A stretch of DNA of 42,874 nucleotides from IMG/VR virus record IMGVR_UViG_3300042691_036017, positions 1 to 42,874 of that record. One strand, given 5' to 3'. This stretch comes from a virus. The notes below the pieces were generated by a model. It saw only the letters and a list, made by a program, of their open reading frames with translations, ran no database searches and was not told where the DNA came from. Positions within the stretch are counted from its first letter, which is position 1. Every line of letters begins with the position of its first letter. A program made the position numbers and the translations under genes. This document shows, one piece after another, positions 30,822 through 37,368 of this stretch.

Positions 30822-30891
30822 TACTCCGTGAGAGATTCGAACTCTCAGCCTTCTCGTTAGGAGTGAGATGCTCATCCAGTTGAGACGGGGC
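30822..30891 (-). tRNA. tRNA-Arg(CCU), slightly degenerate
   Basis: Minus strand: acceptor GCCCCGT/ACGGAGT with one C-A mismatch, a shortened D-arm containing AACTGGAT, anticodon stem TCTCA/CGAGA with one mismatch and loop CTCCTAA (CCU), and a normal T-arm GAGAG-TTCGAAT-CTCTC. Seventy nt. It may be functional or decaying. Confidence 0.7.
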
Positions 30892-30896
30892 ATGAA

Positions 30897-31400
30897 CTAT
30901 CTATATCTGTTCTCCACGTACCAATATATGGCTTTATTTTTCACCTCAACACGTTCCTTGACTATACCACGAACTCCAGATGAAGTAGCATATTTTCTTG
31001 ATAGAGACTTGTCAGACAATATAAGTTGTATTACATATCCACTCCACACACTATCATAGAGTCCGTCCGACTCCACAACTTCTTCCTCTTGTGTTGTTAT
31101 TGGAGAGAATTCTGGAAGTCTACGAAACTCTTTCTCTGTTCCATCTTCCGCGTAGAAGCGGAAACCATCACTCTCGGCAATAATGGTCAAATCACCTTCC
31201 ATAAGATCTATCAGACAAGATTGTATACCAACCCTGACCTTGTATAATCCAGATTCAAAATGCTTAGTGATTTCTCCTTTTCCATATTCAACTTCTTTCA
31301 ATTGATGATCTATTACAACAATTCTTAGATCTTCACTAGGAGCTTTCACGCGCAACTCATACTCGACAATGGTTTTAGTTGGTATTGTGGTCACTCTCAT
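30897..31400 (-). CDS. Hypothetical protein of foreign composition in SPFH operon
   Basis: 167 residues. The first 70 residues (YELRVKAPSEDLRIVVIDHQ, HFESGLYKVRVGIQSCLIDL) resemble a small beta domain that in bacteria precedes signalling or caspase-like effector regions, but no effector part follows; the chain ends IYWYVENRYR six bases before tRNA-Arg. The DNA is visibly richer in G and C than its neighbours and uses other codons. It could be a truncated acquired gene or a stand-alone adaptor. Start overlaps the upstream micro-ORF in ATGA. Confidence 0.6.
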   Translation of the reverse strand: MRVTTIPTKTIVEYELRVKAPSEDLRIVVIDHQLKEVEYGKGEITKHFESGLYKVRVGIQSCLIDLMEGDLTIIAESDGFRFYAEDGTEKEFRRLPEFSPITTQEEEVVESDGLYDSVWSGYVIQLILSDKSLSRKYATSSGVRGIVKERVEVKNKAIYWYVENRYR

Positions 31401-31468
31401 TTGGCAGCGTCTTTTATGATGTGCTTGACCTCTTCGCTGGAGAAGCCCATTATGTGCTTGAGTATCAT
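31397..31468 (-). CDS. Micro-ORF between SPFH protein and downstream gene
   Basis: 23 codons, MILKHIMGFSSEEVKHIIKD followed by AAK. Its start overlaps the SPFH stop (ATGA) and its stop overlaps the next start (ATGA), a perfect coupling chain. Composition matches the downstream gene rather than the SPFH gene. It may be a real small protein or only a coupling device. Confidence 0.5.
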   Translation of the reverse strand: MILKHIMGFSSEEVKHIIKDAAK

Positions 31469-32658
31469 TTTTGTTTCAAATCTAAGTTAAGATCTTTAGC
31501 CGATTTCATCATCATAATTTCCATGAAATTTGCCGCCGCATTGCTAGAACCACTTGAGTTACCACTCATATATTGAGGAACAACATTTCCTTGATATTTC
31601 GAGAAGGCGTTTGCCCAATATTCTTGTGATTTAAGCCAAGCATCCAACTTTTGCTCAAGAGCGCCATTAGCAGACATTACAAGACGTTTCTTTTCAGCTT
31701 CACCTTGACCTTCAAGAATTTGTTTTTCTTTATTAAGTCTAGCAGTTTCAACATCAAGTTCAGCAACTCGTTTACGCGATTCAGCCTCAGTCACTTGTTT
31801 TGCTTTAATAACCTCTTGATCCCACTTAGCTTTAGCTGCTTCAGCTTCACCTTGTTTTGCGATGGTAATAGCATCTTGTTCGGCTTTTTTAGAATTTGCA
31901 ATTGCCAATTGTACACTCATTAATGCTTGTTGTTGATTTTGAATTTGCTTTTCAACGGTCGCATCATATGTAATACCATTAATTGAAATATTATAGAGTC
32001 TAATTCCATATCCAGCAATTGGTGATTCTTCTTGTCGAATTGGTTGACCGGGAGTCTTTTCAACAATCTCAACTTTGGTTACTAATTTTTCCTCACCAGT
32101 CAATGGATCAGCTTCTTTAACCTCAACTTGTTTAGTTTTATATACACCTCTAGAAGCTTGATCTTCAATATAGAAAATCAAATCATTTCTTTTTTCCGCA
32201 TACGACTCTTTAGATGTCATAAGCGGTCCAGTCATGTAAACTGATTTTTCAATGTTAGTTTTAATTAACTGATTCTCCAACGCTTCTTGCGAACCAAATG
32301 TTGAGTGTAATTTAATAATTTGTTCAGAAGATAAGGGAAGATCATAACGAACCGATCCTGAAATTGTTGCATGTCCACCATCATTCCATTTTACGGCAAT
32401 TGATTTATCTGTTTCACCCTCCTCTTTTGGAGAAGAAAACCAAAATTGATTTGATTTACGATAATGTGTTGCCCTACCAAATAATTGCCAAACCCAACCC
32501 GGTTCAGTATATGTATGAAGATTACCATCAAATGGGTCTTGAATAACAACAACTTCTCCAGCATCAACATCTTCCCAAATAAGGGGAACAAAGATTAGAC
32601 CAAGAACAATAAATACGCCAATAACAATTGCACTAATAGATTTTTTAAAGTTTTCCAT
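31465..32658 (-). CDS. SPFH/band 7 (prohibitin-like) membrane protein
   Basis: 397 residues. An N-terminal transmembrane helix (residues 8-28, SAIVIGVFIVLGLIFVPL) is followed by a band 7 domain: AGEVVVIQDPFDGNLHTY, then WPWNDGG-type strands up to about 230. A long coiled coil (240-340, AIANSKKAEQDAITIAKQGE, then EAEAAKAKWDQEV) and a Gly/Ser/Asn tail follow. Such proteins form large cage-like rings on membranes and regulate membrane proteases or microdomains; large ph­ages sometimes encode them. It is the second gene of a leftward operon, directly after a small membrane coiled-coil protein. Confidence 0.8.
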   Translation of the reverse strand: MENFKKSISAIVIGVFIVLGLIFVPLIWEDVDAGEVVVIQDPFDGNLHTYTEPGWVWQLFGRATHYRKSNQFWFSSPKEEGETDKSIAVKWNDGGHATISGSVRYDLPLSSEQIIKLHSTFGSQEALENQLIKTNIEKSVYMTGPLMTSKESYAEKRNDLIFYIEDQASRGVYKTKQVEVKEADPLTGEEKLVTKVEIVEKTPGQPIRQEESPIAGYGIRLYNISINGITYDATVEKQIQNQQQALMSVQLAIANSKKAEQDAITIAKQGEAEAAKAKWDQEVIKAKQVTEAESRKRVAELDVETARLNKEKQILEGQGEAEKKRLVMSANGALEQKLDAWLKSQEYWANAFSKYQGNVVPQYMSGNSSGSSNAAANFMEIMMMKSAKDLNLDLKQK

Positions 32659-32664
32659 GTTTTT

Positions 32665-32931
32665 TTAAATTTTTGTTTTGTTTTTAATTTTATTAATTTT
32701 ATTTACAGTTTGATTAACTTCATCATTCACCACATTATACTTCTCAACCGCCTTATCAACTTTTTCTTCCAGTTCATCTATCGTTGATGAGTGTTGGATT
32801 TTTTCTTTATTTTTCTTTTTAAGAAACCAAAAAAATTCTAATTTGGGAATAAAAAGAGGTAGAATTATTTGTGTTATAATTGTTAGTATGCTTATAACTG
32901 TTAATAAAAATATTATAATTATTTTAGCCAT
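32665..32931 (-). CDS. Small membrane protein with coiled coil
   Basis: 88 residues: one long hydrophobic N-terminal segment (residues 3-30, IIIIFLLTVISILTIITQII), then a charged helix with heptad pattern (STIDELEEKVDKAVEKYNVV, NKINKIKNK). It precedes the SPFH gene by six bases, so the two products probably act together at the membrane. Confidence 0.6.
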   Translation of the reverse strand: MAKIIIIFLLTVISILTIITQIILPLFIPKLEFFWFLKKKNKEKIQHSSTIDELEEKVDKAVEKYNVVNDEVNQTVNKINKIKNKTKI

Positions 32932-33124
32932 TTTGGTTTTTAAATTTAAAAATTATATCATTTATATCATTTCTTATTGATTCCATATCATCTATGTCAA
33001 GATAAAATGAAAATGAATCATCACCTTGACTACAGGTTAACCATATTTCATCATCACCACCTTGAATAAAAAATTCCAAGTCTTTATCTCCTTGTGAAAA
33101 TTTATATGTTTTTATTGTTTTCAT
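32924..33124 (-). CDS. Small acidic hypothetical protein
   Basis: 66 residues from MKTIKTYKFSQGDKDLEFFI; an upstream TTG frame would begin inside the promoter and is rejected. Beta strands with Trp and Asp (GGDDEIWLTCSQGDDSFSFY) suggest a small sandwich. It overlaps the next gene by eight bases and has a host-type promoter, so it begins the SPFH operon. Confidence 0.6.
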   Translation of the reverse strand: MKTIKTYKFSQGDKDLEFFIQGGDDEIWLTCSQGDDSFSFYLDIDDMESIRNDINDIIFKFKNQNG

Positions 33125-33132
33125 TTTATAGT

Positions 33133-33163
33133 ACAAATATAGTATATGTTTTTAACATAAACA
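33133..33163 (-). promoter_or_regulatory. Host-type promoter for the SPFH operon
   Basis: Minus strand: TTG at 33163-33161, 20 bases, TATATTTG at 33140-33133, nine bases before the start codon. Confidence 0.6.
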
Positions 33164-33165
33164 AA

Positions 33166-33351
33166 TCAAATGAAAATTTCACCAAATAAGGAAATATATT
33201 CATTTTTTGGTATTTTACAATAAACATCACCAACCCAAAAAAATACATCGTCACCAATTTCATTCGGTTCGGTGATATTCCATTTTTTAACAATATTGAC
33301 AGGTATTTTGTCGTAATCTAAATTAGGGAAAGCAACATGTACGTAGTCCAT
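33166..33351 (-). CDS. Small hypothetical protein
   Basis: 61 residues: MDYVHVAFPNLDYDKIPVNI, VKKWNITEPNEIGDDVFFWV, GDVYCKIPKNEYISLFGEIF. Compact, acidic, probably soluble. It has its own host-type promoter 17 bases upstream. No family was recognised. Confidence 0.55.
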   Translation of the reverse strand: MDYVHVAFPNLDYDKIPVNIVKKWNITEPNEIGDDVFFWVGDVYCKIPKNEYISLFGEIFI

Positions 33352-33367
33352 TTTTTTTTAGTTTACA

Positions 33368-33398
33368 CAAAGATAATAACAAATATTTAAATTTCCAA
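33368..33398 (-). promoter_or_regulatory. Host-type promoter for the gene at 33351
   Basis: Minus strand: TTGG at 33398-33395, then TATCTTTG at 33375-33368, 20 bases after TTG. Confidence 0.7.
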
Positions 33399-33430
33399 TA
33401 ACTGATAATATTTATTTTAAAAGTTGGTAT

Positions 33431-34216
33431 ATGAGAAATCTAATCAAAAAAGTTTTGCGTGAATTTGTATTAAAAGAAGCGGAAGAGACAGACCACGCAA
33501 AATGTCGTTATGTTAATAGAGTTGCGAATGAAAGAAATCATAAAACAACAAATGTTAAGGACAAAATTGGTAAAGAAGGAATTGAAAACATTAAATTTAT
33601 CATCGAACTTGTTAAAAAAATAGATTTTCCAAAAAATATCGATATTGCAATTAATTTAGCTTATTCACCATCAAGAGATGTTAACAATCCAGAAGGTTTT
33701 GAAAACGCAAAAGGATTTTATTTTAATGACCCTAATGATAATTGTACTAAAAAAGAAAATATTGAACCTAGCTGGGGACATTATTTGTGGTTAATAATAA
33801 GAGATAATTCTATCACAACAATAATGATTCATAGAACCAAACCAAAAGATTTAAGAGAGGTTAATATAGATAGATTAATAAATAATTTAAATAACTATTT
33901 TGGACTTAATATTAAAGAAAAAGAACTTTCGTCGGCTGAAAATTTAAAACAAATAGATTTAACAAATGAGAGACTTTTCTTTAAGATGATTAGTAAACCA
34001 GAAAAAAAATCTGAGGAATCTCCTTTAAAAAATGAAGAAATACTTCTTGTTAAACAAAAAAAATATGTTATTGATAAAATTAAAAAAACAATTCATCCAA
34101 AAAATAAACCAAAAGAAATACAGAAAATAGAAGAATTTATCAATTTAATTTTAAATTTAGAACCTTTTACCCCTGAAGATGAGAAAGCTATTGAATACTT
34201 AATTTCTTTGATTTGA
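33431..34216 (+). CDS. Tagged phage protein
   Basis: 261 residues. N-terminus MRNLIKKVLREFVLKEAEET is a basic amphipathic tag with an L-K-E-A site, close to the I-A-E-A site of T4 internal protein tags. The body begins DHAKCRYVNRVANERN, has an alpha-beta domain (IDIAINLAYSPSRD, HYLWLIIRDNSITTIMIHRT) and a lysine-rich helical tail. The body resembles unassigned phage proteins with a possible nuclease or hydrolase fold, but I could not identify catalytic residues. An ATATTTATTTTA string precedes it. Confidence 0.65.
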   Translation: MRNLIKKVLREFVLKEAEETDHAKCRYVNRVANERNHKTTNVKDKIGKEGIENIKFIIELVKKIDFPKNIDIAINLAYSPSRDVNNPEGFENAKGFYFNDPNDNCTKKENIEPSWGHYLWLIIRDNSITTIMIHRTKPKDLREVNIDRLINNLNNYFGLNIKEKELSSAENLKQIDLTNERLFFKMISKPEKKSEESPLKNEEILLVKQKKYVIDKIKKTIHPKNKPKEIQKIEEFINLILNLEPFTPEDEKAIEYLISLI

Positions 34217-34498
34217 TTTTATAATTAATCTGTCATAATGCGTGAAATAACCCCGTTTATTAGCCTCATCTAATATTTCATCAGTTGTTGGTCTTGGTTG
34301 TTTTTCCAAATAATATTTGATATTTTTTTCATCCATATATTCTCTAATGGTTTCTTCAACATTACTAAATAAGCGATAAATATTATCAGCTAAAATATCA
34401 GCATCAACCAATCCGGTTACATTTTCCATCATATCATCAAAAACAAAATTTGATGATTCATCCTTTTTAATAATCAAGATATAATAGTCGTATTTCAT
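34199..34498 (-). CDS. Hypothetical protein
   Basis: 99 residues from MKYDYYILIIKKDESSNFVF; the ATG overlaps the stop of the upstream RNase H-like gene. Helical middle (NVEETIREYMDEKNIKYYLE) and C-terminal DEANKRGYFTHYDRLIIKS. It overlaps the convergent tagged gene by 18 bases. No family was recognised. Confidence 0.55.
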   Translation of the reverse strand: MKYDYYILIIKKDESSNFVFDDMMENVTGLVDADILADNIYRLFSNVEETIREYMDEKNIKYYLEKQPRPTTDEILDEANKRGYFTHYDRLIIKSNQRN

Positions 34499-34950
34499 CT
34501 GCAATGATAATCCGCCGCTTTAGTTGCGATTTGAATATTTGGTTTTACATTAACTTGATACCCCAATGAATTCGCCCACCCCTTTGTTGCACTGATTAAT
34601 TGATTACTTTTATAAAATTCATCCTCATTATAATCCATATCTAATTCAAGTTTTAGACTGACATTAACTTTGTTTTTAAACCATTCCGCAATTTCAATCG
34701 TGCTTTCAGCTTCCTTCCAAAGTCTAGTCCATAAATCATTAATTCTATTGATTCTTTCTTTTGTGAAAATATAATGGACACCCCTAGTACCATAACGATA
34801 GGCGATAACGGAAACATAAACGGTTTCATTTGACACGTTTTGTGAATCAGTACCGATATGGATTTTTACATCAGGATTTTCCCTGATAACCTCAAGAGTA
34901 TGTTTTACAACATCTACTGGAGTTCCATCTAATTTTCTAAACACTTTCAT
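34495..34950 (-). CDS. RNase H-like protein of the DUF458/YkuK type
   Basis: 151 residues. IHIGTDSQNVSNETVYVSVI at about 30 carries the first catalytic-type Asp of an RNase H fold; LELDMDYNEDEFYKSNQLI near 100 has further acidic residues, and the end PNIQIATKAADYHC carries the last Asp and His. This follows the YkuK-like family, a predicted RNase H-fold nuclease of unknown substrate. The gene is coupled with its downstream neighbour and is read leftward with the gene at 35319. Confidence 0.75.
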   Translation of the reverse strand: MKVFRKLDGTPVDVVKHTLEVIRENPDVKIHIGTDSQNVSNETVYVSVIAYRYGTRGVHYIFTKERINRINDLWTRLWKEAESTIEIAEWFKNKVNVSLKLELDMDYNEDEFYKSNQLISATKGWANSLGYQVNVKPNIQIATKAADYHCR

Positions 34951-34962
34951 TTTATAGTTATT

Positions 34963-35319
34963 TTATTCGTCTACACTGATGAGGGGGAATTCAATTTTAA
35001 GTCTATAATGAATAAAATCATTCATATCTTCCACTAAATCAAAATATTTTCTATAAGACTCACCATTTGACATTTTTATTTTTAAAAATGGTTTGTAATA
35101 AACAACATAATCCTCAATATATAAGTTTTTGTTTTTAAGAATCTCTTCTTCTGTTATAAAAAAAGTTCCATTGTAATACCAATCAGCGTAATAAAATCCT
35201 TCTTTTCTTTCTTTACAAAATAAACTTTTTTTTCTGCGATTTTGCCAAACAAATTTATCATTTTCTATTTTTTCAAATTTTCTAATACTACAAATTTGTT
35301 TGATATTAATTTCTTCCAT
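34963..35319 (-). CDS. Hypothetical protein
   Basis: 118 residues, beta-rich and aromatic, e.g. CKERKEGFYYADWYYNGTFF and YIEDYVVYYKPFLKIKMSNG. A TATCTTTG element about 15 bases upstream may be its -7 region, although the -33 part is weak. No family was recognised. Confidence 0.55.
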   Translation of the reverse strand: MEEINIKQICSIRKFEKIENDKFVWQNRRKKSLFCKERKEGFYYADWYYNGTFFITEEEILKNKNLYIEDYVVYYKPFLKIKMSNGESYRKYFDLVEDMNDFIHYRLKIEFPLISVDE

Positions 35320-35464
35320 TTTTAAAAGTTTGGTACAAAGATATGAAAAGTTTTATGAAAAAAAAAATTGCAACGATTTTAGCCTACGTTAATATTTTGT
35401 GGGAAGAGCTTATCGTTATTAAGTTTCGCTTATTATACCAACACAATTTTTAATTCATAATACA

Positions 35465-35540
35465 TGGTGGACCGGAAGGGATTCGAACCCTCATCCTCCT
35501 GAGTGCAAATCAGGTGCTCATCCAGTTGAGCTACCAGCCC
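35465..35540 (-). tRNA. tRNA-Ala(UGC), CCA encoded
   Basis: Minus strand: acceptor GGGCTGG/CCGGTCC, D-stem GCTC/GAGC, anticodon stem CCTGA/TCAGG with loop TTTGCAC, T-loop TTCGAAT, discriminator A and encoded CCA. The acceptor has the G-U pair at position 3 expected for alanine identity. Confidence 0.92.
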
Positions 35541-35543
35541 ATG

Positions 35544-35638
35544 TTCCCGTTTTTCTTCATCATTTAGTTCACCACCCAGATGAACAAGTGGTGGATTTTG
35601 CTTTTGGAAGTCTGCATTACAGACCGTCACCACGGGAA
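35544..35638 (-). ncRNA. tRNA-sized structured element
   Basis: Seven-bp terminal stem TTCCCGT (35544-35550)/ACGGGAA (35632-35638) enclosing two hairpins: CACCAC/GTGGTG (35570-35593) and GTCTG-CATTA-CAGAC (35610-35624). No T-loop consensus. Located between tRNA-Ala and tRNA-Val. Either a decayed tRNA or another class of small RNA. Confidence 0.45.
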
Positions 35639-35649
35639 AACCAACGCAG

Positions 35650-35724
35650 TAGTTCCTGTGTGACTTGAACACACGCCCTTTCGAATGTAAATCGAACGCT
35701 CTAAACCAACTGAGCTAAGGAACT
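35650..35724 (-). tRNA. tRNA-Val(UAC)
   Basis: Minus strand: acceptor AGTTCCT/AGGAACT, anticodon stem TTCGA/TCGAA with loop TTTACAT, T-arm GTGTG-TTCAAGT-CACAC. Paralogue of the tRNA-Val(GAC) at 30618. Confidence 0.93.
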
Positions 35725-35732
35725 ATATTTCG

Positions 35733-35804
35733 CACCCCCTGAAGAATTCGAATCCTCACCAACGATGTTGGAGATCGTTACTCTACCAATTGAGCTAAAG
35801 GGGT
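35733..35804 (-). tRNA. tRNA-Trp(CCA)
   Basis: Minus strand: acceptor ACCCCTT/AGGGGGT, anticodon stem ACGAT/ATCGT with loop CTCCAAC, T-loop TTCGAAT, discriminator G as expected for tryptophan. Confidence 0.9.
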
Positions 35805-35814
35805 ATGTATTTTG

Positions 35815-35890
35815 GGTGAATAACGAGACTCGAACTCGCAAAAATCCGGGACCACAATCCGGAGTGTATACCAATTCCACCATATTCACC
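35815..35890 (-). tRNA. tRNA-His(GUG)
   Basis: Minus strand: eight-bp acceptor GGTGAATA/TATTCACC in which an extra 5' G pairs with C73, the histidine identity feature. Anticodon loop TTGTGGT gives GUG; stem CCGGA/CCCGG has one mismatch. T-arm GCGAG-TTCGAGT-CTCGT. Confidence 0.88.
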
Positions 35891-35898
35891 ATAATTCG

Positions 35899-35977
35899 TA
35901 CTCCCGGTGAGAATCGAACTCACACCCTTTCGGATCTGTTCCTAAAACAGACGCGGCTACCGTTACGCCACAGGAGT
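35899..35977 (-). tRNA. tRNA-Leu(UAG)
   Basis: Minus strand: acceptor ACTCCTG/CGGGAGT, anticodon stem TCTGT/ACAGA with loop TTTAGGA, short extra arm TCCGAAAGGGT, T-arm GTGAG-TTCGATT-CTCAC. Confidence 0.85.
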
Positions 35978-35988
35978 GTTTAACATCA

Positions 35989-36019
35989 CAAAGATATAAC
36001 TTTATTTTCTTATCTCCAA
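35989..36019 (-). promoter_or_regulatory. Host-type promoter for the Leu-His-Trp-Val-Ala tRNA array
   Basis: Minus strand: TTTGG with TTG at 36019-36017, 20 bases, TATCTTTG at 35996-35989, 12 bases before tRNA-Leu. Confidence 0.75.
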
Positions 36020-36028
36020 ATTAAACTG

Positions 36029-36100
36029 AGGTCGAAGTGAGAATCGAACTCACGTAAGAAGTTTTGCAGACTTCCGCCTAAACCACTCGACCATTCGACC
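36029..36100 (-). tRNA. tRNA-Cys(GCA)
   Basis: Minus strand: acceptor GGTCGAA/TTCGACC, discriminator U typical of cysteine, anticodon stem GAAGT/ACTTC with loop CTGCAAA, T-arm GTGAG-TTCGATT-CTCAC. Confidence 0.92.
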
Positions 36101-36286
36101 TTACTTTTCACCTAATTTTCTAATAATACCTCCCTTAGCTTCATACCAAGTACCCTGATAATTAAATTCAAATCCGGTATCTCTCATACAAATACCCATA
36201 AATTCACCGTCTCTTGTTTTTAAACCAACCCCTGAAAAAACATCTTCAAGAATTATTTCACCGTTTTCATCTGTTGTTAATTTCAT
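36101..36286 (-). CDS. Small hypothetical protein
   Basis: 61 residues from MKLTTDENGEIILEDVFSGV; a longer frame would include tRNA-Arg. Beta-rich, ending GTWYEAKGGIIRKLGEK. Its stop touches the 5' end of tRNA-Cys, so it is packed between two tRNA genes on one transcript. No family was recognised. Confidence 0.6.
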   Translation of the reverse strand: MKLTTDENGEIILEDVFSGVGLKTRDGEFMGICMRDTGFEFNYQGTWYEAKGGIIRKLGEK

Positions 36287-36303
36287 AATTTTAATTTTTT
36301 TTG

Positions 36304-36375
36304 TATCCCCCGAAGGATTCGAACCCTCACCAACTGAGTCGAAATCAGGTATGCTATCCATTACACTAGAGGGAC
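36304..36375 (-). tRNA. tRNA-Arg(UCG)
   Basis: Minus strand: acceptor GTCCCTC/GGGGGAT with wobble pairs, anticodon loop TTTCGAC (UCG), anticodon stem CTGA/TCAG plus one mismatch, T-loop TTCGAAT. Its 5' end overlaps the last codons of the membrane protein gene upstream. Confidence 0.88.
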
Positions 36376-36635
36376 TTTTTCTCTTTTCTTTTTTTCCATT
36401 CTACAGCAAGTGCTGCTCCAATAAAAGCGCCTAACATTGCAGCACCAAATAAACGTGTATCATTTACATAATTTACAGTGGTGAAAGCACCAAATAAAAC
36501 AATTAATGCTGACCATATTCCGGATGCGATAGTTTTTCTTTCCTCCACTTTAATAAAATATAAAGTCCATGCAATATCAGCTAAAATCATGGAAAACATA
36601 ACCAGCAAAAATTTTAATTCAAAGGGTATATTCAT
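36366..36635 (-). CDS. Small membrane protein
   Basis: 89 residues with three hydrophobic segments (about 8-26, 37-55 and 62-80) and a basic end (EWKKRKEKKSL). The segment ILADIAWTLYFIKVEERKTI resembles a small phage membrane family, function unknown. Its TAG stop lies inside the 5' end of tRNA-Arg, an unusual ten-base overlap of a coding and a tRNA gene; processing of the tRNA would cut the mRNA end. Confidence 0.65.
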   Translation of the reverse strand: MNIPFELKFLLVMFSMILADIAWTLYFIKVEERKTIASGIWSALIVLFGAFTTVNYVNDTRLFGAAMLGAFIGAALAVEWKKRKEKKSL

Positions 36636-37069
36636 CTTTTTAATAATTTATCACATTTATTTTTCCAATTTGATGAGAGACATGAAATTGGTGTTACTTT
36701 TGTAAGTTGATTAATTAATCTAATTTCTTGTGGATTATCATCCAAATGAAATACAAAATCATTTCCATTCTTTTTAAACCACCAAGCCTTTGGGTCGTGG
36801 TTTGTAAAAATCACTCGTTCCCTTGGGATTCCTAAATCTTTCGCCACCAAAAACAAATCTTCTTCATTTGACCACCAAAGAACATCATCGTCTCTTTTAA
36901 AAGTTTCATCATCAGGATATTTCTTTCTGAAAAATTCTTTTGGATTTTCCGGTCTTGAGGTAACAATCCATACCTCAATGTTGGAATCTTCAATTAATTC
37001 CTTACAATAATTTTGTATGAACAGCGAATGACCAAGACAATCATCAAAATCAAAACTTACTTTTTTCAT
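36632..37069 (-). CDS. HAD-superfamily phosphatase-like protein
   Basis: 145 residues from MKKVSFDFDDCLG; this ATG overlaps the upstream stop in ATGA. Motif I DFDDC (Asp nucleophile and general acid) is at residues 6-10, motif II Thr/Ser in WIVTSRPEN near 37, and a downstream acidic FHLDDNP near 108 as motif IV. The small size fits capless HAD phosphatases, including 5'(3')-nucleotidases. Substrate unknown; nucleotide metabolism is plausible for a phage. Confidence 0.7.
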   Translation of the reverse strand: MKKVSFDFDDCLGHSLFIQNYCKELIEDSNIEVWIVTSRPENPKEFFRKKYPDDETFKRDDDVLWWSNEEDLFLVAKDLGIPRERVIFTNHDPKAWWFKKNGNDFVFHLDDNPQEIRLINQLTKVTPISCLSSNWKNKCDKLLKR

Positions 37070-37368
37070 GCTAACCAACGAATTAAATATTTTGCTTGCA
37101 TTTGAGATGTAAAATCAGCCTCACCCATATCTGTAACAGGAATTTCAAAACTTATCACTTCAGTATCCTCACCACCATCTCCCAAAAATAATGAATAATA
37201 AGCAACACCGAGTCTGATTTTATCAAAAAACGCTATTGGATTGTTTTTATATAGCATTTTTTTAATTTCGTTTTTTCTTATTGTATTTAATTTTTTATCC
37301 ATTTTATCTAAAGTTATTTTATCAACGCTATCCATTGCTTCTTTATATAATTCTTCGTCTGTCTTCAT
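37066..37368 (-). CDS. Hypothetical protein
   Basis: 100 residues. A charged helical start (MKTDEELYKEAMDSVDKITL) followed by a compact domain with FFDKIRLGVAYYSLFLGDGG. It is coupled at both ends: start overlaps the T9SS-type gene stop and stop overlaps the HAD gene start. No family was recognised. Confidence 0.55.
   Translation of the reverse strand: MKTDEELYKEAMDSVDKITLDKMDKKLNTIRKNEIKKMLYKNNPIAFFDKIRLGVAYYSLFLGDGGEDTEVISFEIPVTDMGEADFTSQMQAKYLIRWLA

Noticed and set aside
35343-35453. A 36-codon plus-strand ORF upstream of the tRNA-Ala region.
   Set aside because: No promoter or neighbour supports it, and it lies opposite the upstream region of the gene at 35319.
35433-35672. A 79-codon minus-strand frame across the tRNA-Ala and tRNA-Val genes.
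   Set aside because: It consists of tRNA sequence and the structured element between the two genes.
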